From contig CM049308.1 in assembly GCA_026874595.1 (NCBI GenBank), positions 78,970,124 through 79,034,123 of the forward strand: a stretch of DNA of 64,000 bases. Direction: 5' to 3'. Shown piece after piece: positions 12,276 through 24,396 of the stretch. The notes beneath the pieces were generated by a model. That model was given only the letters and a program-made list of their open reading frames with translations, was not told the DNA's origin and made no database searches. The translations under genes and the position numbers were made by a program. Each line of letters starts with the position of its first letter. Within the stretch, counting starts at the first letter, position 1. Source of the stretch: Sipunculus nudus. Taxonomy: Eukaryota > Annelida > Sipuncula > Golfingiida > Sipunculidae.

Positions 12276-12943
12276 AGTGACTTAAAATACTAGATCTGAT
12301 CTGATCTGAAACGTTGAAACATTTGTGTAAAGACATCTGATATTATAATAAATGTTAAGAGTATGACCATGGTGCCATGTAACGCAGAGCAGAGATGTTT
12401 CAGCAACAAGGGGCAAGGTTCACAACACTTTTGTTTATATTTAAAACAGGTATATGCATGGTAAAATACGGGTTTTGTGACAGAACAGCTTGAAAATGAC
12501 ACAAAAAGAAAGTTGGAGGCAGAAATTATATTGCATGGTACAAAGGCGCCACCTAGCGTCCTCATAGCGAACTTTCATGTTAGGATATACTTGTAAGATT
12601 GCATGCATTATGTCAGCATACACACTGAGAGAGAAGGGTTGCAGATATCAATTTTTTTACTGTGGCAGCTACTGGCACAAAACTGTTAATATATATCTAG
12701 TGAATCCATATAATGTGATCTCACAGAGCCTTATGTACAAGATGGATATTGTCTTGCTTCCTGATATATGATATATCATATGACTTCAGACACACACCAT
12801 CATACACACACCATCACACACAGACATTGACATTTATGCGTCTTCTGTGCTTTGCTCAGAAAGGAAAACTTGTATTACAATAAGTATGACATCAAAAATA
12901 AAACTTTGTTTTTAAACTTTTATTAGTAAATTTGTTAATCATC

Positions 12944-12946
<3 letters not shown>

Positions 12947-13037
<91 letters not shown>

Positions 13038-13040
13038 AAG
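12947..13040. repeat. (AG)n microsatellite
   Basis: AG dinucleotide run of about 90 bp with three AAAG interruptions. Confidence 0.9.
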
Positions 13041-13523
13041 CATGCTGATGCTGATGTATATGTTTACATTAAACATTAACTGAGTTTGCTAGTAATCTCC
13101 CATTGATTAATTTAAAATCTAAAAAAATCGATGATTTAACATTTATCTTGTTAAAGCATGGAGTATATAGTGTAATGGCATATTTTGCATATTTTATTAT
13201 TTAAAGTCTGTGGTTCCCATTTCGTTTTGAACCGATACCCGTACCTCTGACCAAGGTACAATGCTACATGGATATCAGCCCGGGAGTGGATGGTCACTGG
13301 TCATTATCTGCAGGCAAATGTAAAACAATAAACTTTCTAGCATCTAGTTTAGCTCCTTTGACGACACGCTATTCAGGGGCTCAGGAATATTTCAAGATCG
13401 CACGGGGCAAAACAACCATGGAGGCAAATTTTAATGGAGGACGAGAATGGCATAACTTGAGATATCAGACTTTAAATGTAACCTTTAAAATTGGTTAAAA
13501 TGAAACTGTTATCCATGGTAGTA

Positions 13524-13680
13524 TTTAATACTATCGCTTCTTGGCATACAGTGGATGGTGCTTTTCTTCAGTCTGCGTAACCATCAAGACACGGCCGTTT
13601 TTGTCGTCCAAACACACGCCCATAGGACTGAGGCGCCATCTAGGAACGCCTGAGGATAACTCGAATGCAACCCGCTTTAA
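13524..13680 (-). pseudogene. Possible remnant exon with NHL-repeat-like peptide
   Basis: The minus strand is open between stops for about 50 codons. The core reads SPMGVCLDDKNGRVLMVTQ, which fits the pattern of an NHL beta-propeller blade (P-x-GV-x-D-x-x-G-x-v-x-V). NHL blades occur in the many TRIM-NHL-type proteins of molluscs. It ends with YAKKR and a stop, and I see no start codon or partner exons. It may be a degenerate gene fragment or chance similarity. Confidence 0.25.
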
Positions 13681-15434
13681 AGGTTGTCAACCCCTCAAAC
13701 ATCAGGGCGAATACTGAACTCTCATGCACGCAGTCGCGCTCTTAGAAGTATACACAATTGCAAAGTTACAAAATCAAAATATTTAATGACACCATTTTTA
13801 CTTTCTATACAAAATATCCAGTATTATAAATATAGTAACATGTCAGCAAATTGCGCGTCCAGTGGATTTCGACTTCTATTGTTGGAGTCTTCTAAAATTA
13901 AATTCTGGTTTGTTTCGAAACAGATAGATTGTTACTTGAGTAAGATAGTGAACATACTCAGTGCAATGTTTTGAATATACTCCGTGCAAACCATGTAAAC
14001 CATGTGTCCGTCACACAAATCATTAAAACAAAGTGCTCAGCTATAACAAACATGCATGTACTGTGCCATCCCCCCCCCCCCCCACACACACACACTTGTA
14101 CAAAAGTCCTGTTTAGTGTGCCGACCTTCGCTTATTGTGCAAACATCCTCAGAAGGCACCTACAACATTAAAAGAAAACAAATGATCAATAAATACTGTA
14201 AATAATAGGAAGAATATAGGATTAATCTATGAAAACTTTACTCCCTCTCTTGAATCATCGAGTGTTGAGAAACTGAATGAATAAATCAGTATCAAACAAT
14301 CAGCAAGTCCACAAGTCAATCAACCAAAAGATTAATCAGTCAATCATTTTATCAGTCGCCACTTTAACGGATCAGTGTTATCGATCATCACTATAAATAC
14401 ATACCATCTGCCTTTAATCAAACTCTTATCAAAAGACCTTCAACAATATTAATGTATCAATCATAAACATATTTTACATACACTAACCCAAAACACTGCT
14501 ATTGTTTATTCTACTTCATAGGAACATTGTTATCATTAAACAAACAAAGTGCGTTATATCAGCTTTAATCATATAAATAATGAATTATTCCAAATACCGC
14601 ATATTCATTATACCTTAGTCAGGAGGTGAGGTATTACATGTATATCAATTTACCCCCTGGTGACAAAAGTTTGTCCGTTAGCAAGATTATATGCAAACTT
14701 TTCTCAGCGGATGTTAATAAAAAGTCATGAAGTTTTATAGTGACGCCAACGGGGCAATCCATAAAATTTTGGAGGTATTACTGATCTCCATCCGATGATT
14801 TTCATTCAAAACCATTCTGTACCATGCATTGTGACATATTGCTATTTCTATGTCCGGGCCGAGAGCAAAATCCATTCATAGGTATTAGGGCGTGACTTGG
14901 TTCTATAGCTTACATCTGAACCAGGTTGGTGCACCTTGACACCTCAAAAAGGGGGGTATGTAAGCTCTGACTACAGAGCTATCATTGTATTCGTTTCTGA
15001 GTGAATGATAGAGTTGGATTTCTCCTATAGATCAAACAAAACAACAAAGCAATTTAAGTTTTAAATTACCAAATAGCATAAAGATATGTTCGAATTTTAA
15101 ATGGTTGTTATTATTAAGACAAAACGTACAAAAATTGTCAGCTCCTTTGAGATACGCGATAGTAAAAGAGCAATAAAATCCCGACGGATACTACCAAATG
15201 TATCCCCATATATGTCGTTTAACGTTTAGCACCTCATAATGACTTGACGAGAAGTCATCATATGAAAAGCTGGCACATTCGGCCTCCAACGGTCGGATTT
15301 GAGCCACACGTCAGTCTCACTCCGGCGCCAGAGAACAAGTTTCAACCCTGTCCTCACCCTAGGACAGAATACTTTATCCTAAGGGTGTTAATGGGTCAAT
15401 CCACTTATACTGAAAGAGCGGTGGTAGGTAGCAC

Positions 15435-16630
15435 TTATGTCTTACAATGGAACCTACCTGCACAATGTTCCTGCATGTGTTGCCACAGTATAATCTCGGT
15501 GGTGTGGAGCTCTTCGTATGACTCGACAGAGATGACAGTCTTGGCAGCGGGGTGGCTGCAAATCTCTTCGGCCTCCATCTGAATATCGGGGCCGCCAATA
15601 GCAACAACAAACACAGTTATCCCCTCACGCCTTGCTGCAACAGCCTCTAAAATCACAGCACAAAGGTCGTCCGACAGCTTGTCCAGAATGATGACGGCGA
15701 TCTGCTTGACGCCTGGGCGAGCACCGGAACAAGGACTGAAAGAAATGGTGCGCATGCGCCGGATCTTATTAGCGACATCATCGATTCGGAGATAAGATGC
15801 ACTCAGTTCTTTCTGGAGAGCCACACTACCATAGTGTTCATCCAACCGGAAGCCACCGACCACGTGACATTCGGTCGGCACCATACCAAAGCGCACCCTT
15901 TCGTCACCTAGGTCAAACATCGTGGTCAGGTTATAAATGTAACGGAGGGCCAGGTTGGTGTTGTTCGTCGATGACGTCCCCGGTATTAAAAATACAACGT
16001 CCACAGGGACTCTCACACCACATGCTGGAATTTAAGATAGTGGAAATATTAGACCAATAATTGTTTATCGAATATAAAAAACGACAATACACACTAACGT
16101 CCTTGAAGCAACATTGCTAATTTCCATGTAGTTTAAAAGTTCAGGTGTAGTCTAACAACAATAGCCATCGTATATATTTCTCTCTTTTGCATATTTTTTT
16201 ATATAATTATAAATTTTAACAATGCATATTATTTCATATATGATTCTTTTTTTATAAGACTTGTCTTAAAAAGTAAAAGGGCAAACGTTTAAAGAAAGTA
16301 TATACATGCATGCATTGTCTTGGCCATTAATTTTGTTCTTCAAAGTATTGTTAATTTATATCTAGACAAAAACATTAAATGCAATCTGTTAGTATCAAGA
16401 ACCCAACATCCTCACATTTCCCCTTTTGCTGAAGCCATAGACATGTGATGCAAAAGGTTGCATGATGGGTAGGTTTAGTGAAAATATTGTTTAATTTGAT
16501 CAAAACCTAAATAATTTTTAACAGAAATAAATCCTTTGAAGAAACCTTTGCTATTACAGGCAGCTGCTAGCAATGCATGTGAAGAGATGTCTTTAATGTC
16601 TGTCATGCACCCCCAGCACAAACAAAATTG

Positions 16631-16701
<71 letters not shown>

Positions 16702-18104
16702 ACATTGCATCTCTCTATATTAAATCAAACATGTTAGATCATCTAAGATAACAAAAGTTTTTTTTTTTTAGTTTTATTTTACCTTCTTCCCATGTGAGTT
16801 CGGTTGTGGATCTGCGTCTAGCGAACGCCCCGGTCGTCATGGCAACAGATGCCGCCGTGGTCTCCATTACATGCGCCACTTTCGTCTGCTTCGGTGCAGC
16901 TGTTTTCTTCTTCGGTGCAGCTGTCGGCTTCTTCGGTGCAGTTTTCGTCTGTTTCACTGGCGGCATTGCTGCCGTGGTTGCGGCTAGGGTCGACCCTTGT
17001 ACCAGGGCCTCGGCCCGCGGAAGATCAGGCGCCTCTTTGACCACATCTACTTCTATTTCCATACCGTCTACCTCCGGAACAATAGGCAGGGCGGTTGTGC
17101 CTTCCTCAATGTTTTCCTCGCTCGTGGTTTCAACAGATTTTGCTGTTGTTACAATCATAGGAGTCGTCGTTGGTAAAGTGGTCGTTGGGGGTGGATCAGT
17201 AACTGAAACACCATGACTACAGAAATTCAAATGTGGGCCACTCTTCTAATGTATAAGTGTCTTGCAGACTTGCACTTGAACGAAGAACTTATTAGTGTTT
17301 GTCTAAATGTATGAATATGATAATACTTGAGTATTCTGTAATCATAACCAATTCACATATTTAAGCTCTTAAGGCACACCTATCCGGGCTATCCCTGTTT
17401 TTCCGGTTAAACTTGTATCTGTATAGAAATTTTTGTAGAAGTCATGCTTTAGATATTGGTTTAATATTGTGTTCCGTGCCGTATGTTGATCACAGATTAT
17501 GTGTGGAAGTTATTCAGAGAGTAAAATCAGTATTATGACGAAAGAGTAAAATGTCCTCTGTTTCTTATATTATCGTCCACGCATTGGAAACATTGTCATA
17601 TTCCTGTGCGTAATTTGTCAATATTAGAACTACATAATAGCCCGTTCATATTCATTATAATAACATCATTATAATAATATAATCAATAATAATTGATCAT
17701 TTTCCATTCTCCAATATATATGGAGCCATATGCATTAAACAAATATTACCGCTTAATTTTCAACTTTCAGCTCAATTTTTCAACTTATAATTGTACATAA
17801 AATAACATACCTTTGCATGTTCTGTCGTGGAGGAGGTGTCTGATCGACTCTAGAGAGTCGTAGTCATGAACTTCGAAGACGTAGTTCTCTTTTGGTGACG
17901 AGGCGATCTCGGTGAGTTCTGTCACGTTTACATGGAAACCGACACCAATAGCAAACAGATGAATGCCTGCCTCACGCGCGAGACGGGCTTGTGTGTTGGT
18001 CTGCCGCCAGTCGGCGCTAGCGCCGTCAGTGATAATTATGCCTGAAGAAGGTTGAAAATTTTCTCTGTGTAATAAAACTGGGTAATAAAGTTTTACTCGC
18101 GCAG

Positions 18105-18190
<86 letters not shown>

Positions 18191-21179
18191 GGGGGAATGA
18201 TTCAGTAAATGGCGCTAATATCCGAGGTTAATCTTTACATTTGAAATCTTGGTCCACAAATCGTCTTTCAACATGTCCATTCACAGTCAAAAAAGCTGAA
18301 TGAATTATCAGCTATCGAAAAGTTCTGACATGTAGTTAAAGGATAGGCACTAACATGTATATATATATATATATATATATATAATGAGAATAGGGAAACT
18401 TGGATCCATATTTGGCCATATGGTTGAAATAACATTCGGTTGAAGGGTGTCTAACCCAGCAACAGATGTCACAATCATATTTATAAGTCCCGTAGATTTT
18501 ATTTAGCCGATGGTAATAACGAAAAAATGAGTAAATGCGCCCTTAAGGAACTACATTTCAGGCAACTGCTCTTGAAATTATAACATACATGCAAAAATTC
18601 ATCTAAAACTGAACGTTTTGACAAGACAATGCAAAACGACCTGCGCCGACGTGATCCCTGTTTCAAATGAATAGCATAACATTAATAAAAAAAAGAGTAA
18701 AGATTTGTGCCAAGCTCAAGAAAGCACCTGCCACGCCAGGAAATAATTAAGAAGCCACTTAACTTCCGGTTACAAAATGTTTGTATTTCCGTTATGTTAT
18801 ATATTATATTTTTCATAAATAAATAAGGGAAATTAGGAAGTTAGGAGTTACTTTAAAAACATCATCGTTTTCTGTCCCTATTCATGGTGTTAAAACATCT
18901 GTAGGAACAGTTAAATTGTGCCATCATAAACTGACCTATTTTGACGACGCCGGGCCTAGCTCCGTTGGATTCCCGGAAGGATTCCTGCCTCATGTAGAGG
19001 AGAGCTCCTGCGGTGTTGGTGGTGTACGAGCCCGCTTGTTGCACATTATCAAGAACCTCCTTCATGCGGTCTGCCGTACCGTAGTGGTACAGGTGAAAGG
19101 TGAGTTTAGCGTACGCCCCGTACGTAACCACACCCATCCGAACGGACTCGAAGCCAATGTCAAACGAGTCTATGAAACGCTTGACGAATCTGATCTGCTT
19201 CTGGAAATGAGGCGGCCAGATACTGTTGCTGGCATCAAGAACGAAGACAATGTCTGCCGGACGGCTCTGGCAGGCTGGGACACCCGTAATATAATATAAT
19301 ATAATATAATATAATATAATATAAAGCACACATCAAATATAATGTGTAACATCTAAGTTATTTATTAGTTTTCCCGAAGGATCACGAATAAAATTCAATC
19401 AAATAGGAAAAAACCCCTTTTTGAATTAGTCAAATGCATTTTAACTTTCTTTTTCTCTCAGATTGAGGGGTGATGCCTCACTTTTATCACAATTTTTACT
19501 TTTTCTTTAAATTGTTCATGCATTTCGGTCAAAATAAATGTTCAAGGTATATTGATCAAAAAGTTTATATTCCTTATTAAGGAGAAAAGACAAAATTGAA
19601 ACTCACCATTTTCCGCATGGGTAGTTGCTGCAATATTTAATCAATATGATAAAAGTTTGATTAAACAGGTTTTTTTTTTTAATTTATTGCATAAAACTAT
19701 TCTTCCATTATAACAACACCAGTAAAACTTTCTCATCATTTTTTCATCTGTGTATAACGAATGTTAATGTAACGTTAAAATAAAATTGCTCACTTATTAG
19801 CTATATTGGAAAACAATAGACATCCTTAAATACATGTATGAAACCTATATGTAAAGAGTTCATTAAATAGTTGGAGCTTTTCCTATATATATATAGTGCA
19901 CCAATACATGCAGTGGGTAGAAAAAAAGGTATATTTGCCGATTAGCTAAATCTTGATGATGTCGGTAGGACCTTGTTTGAAGACCGACTATCCGTAACAT
20001 ATCAATCATTTATATAAATTACCTCAAAGATTTATCTAAACAACAGCGCCTGACAGTAATCGCCAGTACTAAGCTATTATTTTAATGAAACGAACAAGTA
20101 ATTCGTCTTGGAATATCTTGCTACTATAAACCTTCGGCGCAAAAATATGACTCTACCATTTTCAGCTGACTGTATTCCAAGCCATTTATTTATCATCGCC
20201 AGCTTTAAAGTATATATACCCACAGTATGAGGATATACATAGTTACGAAATATTACACATATTAAAGCCGAAGTTGTTTTGAGTATCTAAGTTACACAGT
20301 CCTTAAACCTCTTACGCCCTTTGAAAAATATAAGTTAAGCAAAAAAAGTTAAGTTAGGCCGAAAAAAAAAATAAAAAGTATGGTTCTCAGGCACCGCCTG
20401 CGTCAATTTTAACCCCCCCCCCCCCCCCCCCCCGATAAAAAAAAATTATTTTGATTTTCGTCTATCGAGAAGTTAAAATAATACAACAATTTTGCTAAGA
20501 TTTCCTTTGTTATGTAGTGCTTTTACCTGTTTAGCCTAAAAATTCTATTGTTTTCAGGCTTTTCCCTGATCACATGACATTTTTATCAAAACATACAAAA
20601 AAAGTCAAAAATAAAATATCGCCCGCCCGCACTGATTTCTGAAAAAAAGTGCCTGAGAACCATACCTTTTTTTCTTTGGCCATATATTTCGATAACATTA
20701 TTGCGCAATTTAACAAGCTGCCAGATAAGTTTATTACTATTTCAGCCATTTCACTTTTATCACATTATTATGTAAATATACCATGTTTAACCCAAGAGAA
20801 GACTACTTACGTAAGTGTCCAACGCTCACCTGAAGAGGAAAAAACAAGTTGATATTGTATGACAAAGCTGAATATTTTCAACAAATATCAATTACTGCTG
20901 CATCAGTAATAGAGGGACCATATGACTCAGCAGGCAATTTTATTTAAATTCAAATTATTCTTATGTTTTAAGGCAATGTCTCTTAACATCAATATCAGTT
21001 ATAAATGATAAATTGGTTATTTAAACCGTAAATAATTTAGATCAATACTTTTTTTAAAGAAAATAACAACCCAGATCTTGTATAATTTAAATTTACATGA
21101 ACTTTCTTAACAATATAAACGGACCAATGAAACTTACCACTGCCAGAACGCAAAAGATTGCCAATAGAGAAATCTCCAT
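15435..21179 (-). CDS. Secreted double-VWA-domain protein, gene B (7 exons), paralog of gene A
   Basis: Exons in transcription order: 21179-21138, 20829-20811 (19 nt), 19627-19607, 19274-18936, 18041-17811, 17202-16783, 16024-15435 (or ending at donor 15458). All junctions are GT-AG; intron phases match gene A (0, then 1 throughout). The signal peptide is MEISLLAIFCVLAV. VWA1 (about residues 28-217) has the metal-site motif DASNS at 41-45, the Thr of YTTNTAGAL and the Asp of IITDG. A 140-residue linker (218-357) is rich in Thr, Pro and Lys with short repeats such as PTAAPKKKTAAPKQT. VWA2 (from about 358) begins CGVRVPVDVVFLIPG and lacks DxSxS, as in gene A. Paired motifs such as SPCSGARPGVKQ here and RPCEGARGSVKK in gene A show shared ancestry. 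Read through the last possible donor, the protein ends EHCAGRFHCKT at 553 residues. The function is probably extracellular; partners are unknown. Confidence 0.85.
16637..16702. repeat. (TC)n(AC)n microsatellite in the intron after the linker exon of gene B
   Basis: A TC run passes directly into an AC run, about 80 bp from the donor of the 16783-17202 exon. Confidence 0.9.
18111..18186. repeat. (AG)n microsatellite in gene B intron
   Basis: AG run with two AAAG interruptions, within the intron between the two VWA1 exons. Confidence 0.9.
18356..18382. repeat. (TA)n microsatellite in gene B intron
   Basis: Alternating TA run of about 26 bp between the two VWA1 exons of gene B. Confidence 0.85.
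19287..19323. repeat. (TAATA)n pentanucleotide repeat beside a splice acceptor
   Basis: Seven tandem copies of a TAATA-type unit. Read on the gene's strand they form ATTAT repeats ending 11 nt before the acceptor of the first VWA1 exon (19274). They occupy the place where the branch point and pyrimidine tract are expected. Confidence 0.85.
20380..20663. mobile_element. Short inverted-repeat element, copy 2, in intron 2 of gene B
   Basis: Perfect 15-bp terminal inverted repeats ATGGTTCTCAGGCAC / GTGCCTGAGAACCAT, with matching flanking bases. It carries a poly-C run (about 20411-20432). The interior aligns by eye with the element at 11536-11779 in the same orientation. Non-coding. Confidence 0.75.
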
Positions 21180-21241
21180 TTTAAGAGCTGGCCTGTTGTT
21201 CCTGAAGTTCAAAAAGTGCCCCAGAGAGCGTCAAGCCGTGT

Positions 21242-21249
21242 GTTATATA
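21242..21249 (-). promoter_or_regulatory. TATA box of VWA gene B
   Basis: TATATAAC on the minus strand, 63-70 bp upstream of the ATG at 21179. This fits a short 5' leader of about 35 nt. Confidence 0.55.
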
Positions 21250-22485
21250 GACCTCAATGTCAGGTGGAACGTATTTAATTAATAACAACAATATGGTGTT
21301 CCCAGGGGCTTCACTGGCAATAATAATGTAGACGTCAAACTTAATCAAACTCAATATATGTCTATTGATCTAATAAAGCGATAAATAACGGGTCAAAATG
21401 ACCTACTGGGTGCAAAAGTGTTAACACCGTAAACCTTTACACAAGAAAAAGTTTACGTCACAATCAAACAGAGAGAAAGTAAGTTCATTTGGTTGAAGCT
21501 GTGTTTTTCCAAAAGGAGTTTTGCTAAGAATTTATTATAAATAACACTTGCAACATATATATATAATAACCTAGGCCTATAGTGTGAATGTCGACGTCAA
21601 CAAGTACTGTTCTTAGAAACGTTATTTCCACAAACGTATTTTACCAAGAAATCTATTACTAAAACCATCTGAACTAACAACGTATTCAAACCAAACTTTT
21701 TTGTTCACATCGCGACCCAGGGTTTAATTGTTACTATGAATGTAATAAGGCGGTCGAATTTCTTTCTCCAACTTAAACATTTGGAAAGCAAGGAGGGAAA
21801 CATTGTAAAAACATATACATTTGATAGTTGATATACTTTTAAAAGGAAAAGGAAGAACACGCGTCTATCATATCATTTTATAGGTATGGTTCTTTTATTC
21901 ATACCATTAAATGCCTGAAGATTGGCTGGGATTTCATTGCAATGTCTAAATGACAATCATGCTTTCATTTAAAGCAACATCACATGAAATGGGATTTTTA
22001 GTGAATTAGGGGGCTGACTCGGATATTCTATGGAAGTTCTATGTAATTATTGTGTGATATTTTAGCTCTGAATTCAAGATATTGTATAGATGCTGAAGTG
22101 TACTATATAGGTTGCCACTCATGCATGGTTAGGTAAACCTAACAACACGTGGTGATGCTGTGCATTGAGCATTTCATCCAGAACAGAGACTGGGCCCTGA
22201 TGTGATTGGCTGGTGCAGCTTGTGACGTCACAGGCAAAATTAACAAAGCCTTAAATCTAACAATACATGTTTTTATTCTTTCCTGAAAACATGGGGCCAA
22301 CAATGTCAGAAATACTCAGCTTTTAATGAAATCTAGAATTTTTAGTAACAGAGGTTTTCCCTGTGTGTGACGTCACTGACCAGTTGACAGTGCTAATAGG
22401 TGTGCCAATAGAAATTTGAACAAATCACACCAAAAAAAAAATAAATAGAAATATGTTTTATTCTTATGAAAATTTTTTATAGTGT

Positions 22486-22625
22486 TTCGAAGACATAAAT
22501 GAGGGGAAAATCCTGGGCCGAACCCAGGTCGGTGGCGTACACAAGTCCGGCGTATCAACCGCTTCGATAGAAAAAAAGCTTTACTAGCGAGACAGTTCGG
22601 TCCCCTTTTATGTCACCTTGTAACA
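22486..22625 (-). repeat. tRNA-derived SINE-like unit, copy 1
   Basis: It is a direct repeat of the unit at 22715-22870, sharing ATGAGGGGAAAATCCTGGGC, AACCCAGGTCGGTGGC and ACTAGCGAGACAGTTCGGTC. A few bases around the B-box are missing relative to copy 2, so this copy is the more degenerate one. Confidence 0.5.
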
Positions 22626-22714
22626 CACCCCCTCTAATTATCCCAGGAGTCACACTTTGGTGAGCTTATTCCCTGGGCCACAAAGTTAACCGTCACGTTA
22701 GACGAGCCCCCATT

Positions 22715-22870
22715 TTGTTACGAAGACAAATAAATGAGGGGAAAATCCTGGGCCGATCCGGGAGTCGAACCCAGGTCGGTGGCCTACAAGTCCGGCGTAC
22801 CAACCGGTTCGCTAGAAAAGCAAGCTTCACTAGCGAGACAGTTCGGTCCGCTTTTTGTCACCCCGTAACA
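22715..22870 (-). mobile_element. tRNA-derived SINE-like unit, copy 2
   Basis: On the minus strand TAGCGAACCGGTTGGTA resembles a Pol III A box, and GGGTTCGACTCCC about 40 nt further on matches a B box, as in a tRNA head. The unit is bounded by TGTTACG and CGTAACA, a short inverted repeat. I do not call a functional tRNA because the arms do not fold convincingly by eye. Confidence 0.5.
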
Positions 22871-23374
22871 ATAGGCAAGTGTGTTATGATAATATAATGA
22901 GATTAGTAATACGTTTGCTTGACCTCATGGGACTGCCATTTTGGGTACCGAGTGAAAAGTGGATGTCGCAAGTTGCAGGTCGAAATAAAGGGTATACCTC
23001 AAGTGTAATAAAACGTGAAAAGCAGATGAAGTGAGATATGTCGGAGTGTTGTCTTTGGAATGGTTGCTGTATTACATATGCATGGTGCCTCTTTAAATTT
23101 GCCAGGAGGTTTAATAGGTAGCTTATGTTTTTGCTGTTATAATGGTTGGGCAATACTTACGAGGACATATGAGGACCTGGTGAGATGCTATAGCAGCAGT
23201 GATGGTTCACTAACCCTTCCACAAAATACTTCAATGTCAGGTGTTGTTTAATGACCAGTCTGGCAACTGCATATAGCTTTATTATATTTGTAAACTTTCC
23301 GGTATCACCCTTAACACATAAGTAGTTGAACCATATGTGAATGTTTGACAAATACATAAAATTCATAATGCAAA

Positions 23375-24396
23375 TACCAGGGTTAGCAAGTTTCTGCCAC
23401 TGCCGTGCGGGAGAAATACATTTCTGCCCTTGTTTCAGAAAGAAACCTGAAAAGTGCGATACAATGAATATATAATAGCTAACCAATTTAAATATTAAAC
23501 AGCAAATACAGCAGTAATATAACAGTAATGAAAATGAACAAGATGGTACTCCCAGAAAAAAAAGACCTGAGAAAATTATTAAAACTATAGGAGGGGGTGG
23601 GGGGTGGGGGGGGGGGGGGGGGTGATGGTGGCTTGACTGATCACTCAGTCAGAAATAAGTTAAACTTAAGCAAGGTTTCTGCGCCAAAAGTCAGAAGCTC
23701 TACTAGCATCATCATTGTCAGCTTTATGTCATGTATGAAAGAGCACATGATCATTCCACTTCACTTTCATCAGCAGTAACCACTGAACTCAGGCTTGCCC
23801 ACCCTATCCCCTTAGATGCCTAGCCTTAGGAGAGCGCTACTGGAGCTAGGCTCTGTTACATCATTTCAGGTACCAGTGACGCACGAATGAGTATGTACAC
23901 AAGTTAACGCATATCAGCAAACCTAAAGGGGTGAGATAATGACATTACCTGAGCATAGGAAGTTCCAAACCCATGTGCGACACATACATATATGGTCTCC
24001 TGCTTGAGCAGGAACCTACAGGACAGTACAGGCTCTAGACCTGGAACTGCATAATCCCAGTCAACTGGAGAACATGCATCACATACACCTGAAAATAATT
24101 TTGAGCCAAGAACAGCCCTGTGACTACAATGCATGAGTCCCCACAGTTGTTATAAAGCTCATAGTCAATAATCTGGGCAAATTTGTTTTTTTTTTTTTTT
24201 GCAGAGTTGCAGGTTTTCAGTTGCCTTTATTGAATAAAATGACTATAATTTCTTAATATATTAATAATTGCCTGTATTTAAGGCAGCTTTTGGTTTATTA
24301 GGTTAACTATCTCTTGTTAAAATACAATATATATTTTGATAATTCAATCTGCCATTTCTGCCTTATTTCTGCCCCGGCAGAAAACCAACCCTGGTA
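23375..24396. mobile_element. Inverted-repeat DNA element of about 1 kb, non-coding
   Basis: The left end TACCAGGGTTAGCAAGTTTC mirrors the right end AACCAACCCTGGTA; both go on into a GGCAG/CTGCC-rich segment. The TA at each tip would fit a TA target site. The interior includes a poly-G tract (about 23600-23622) and no transposase frame. Confidence 0.55.

Larger units (their letters stand above)
9649..15434. other. Intergenic region between the convergent VWA genes
   Basis: No gene is supported. It contains a hAT-like MITE (10167-10787), a small inverted-repeat element (11536-11779), a poly-G run (about 11896-11927), a hairpin (12228-12275), a long AG microsatellite (12947-13040), a possible NHL-like coding remnant (13524-13680) and poly-C/CA runs (about 14070-14095). 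Unrecognised AT-rich sequence makes up the rest. Confidence 0.6.

Noticed and set aside
13268-13498. 76-codon plus-strand frame that could be an extra exon of VWA gene A
   Set aside because: The peptide has no resemblance to VWA tails and no counterpart in gene B, and a nearer terminal exon exists at 9536-9648.
22715-22870. Functional tRNA gene
   Set aside because: A and B boxes are present, but I could not fold a full cloverleaf and the unit is repeated with decay, which fits a SINE.
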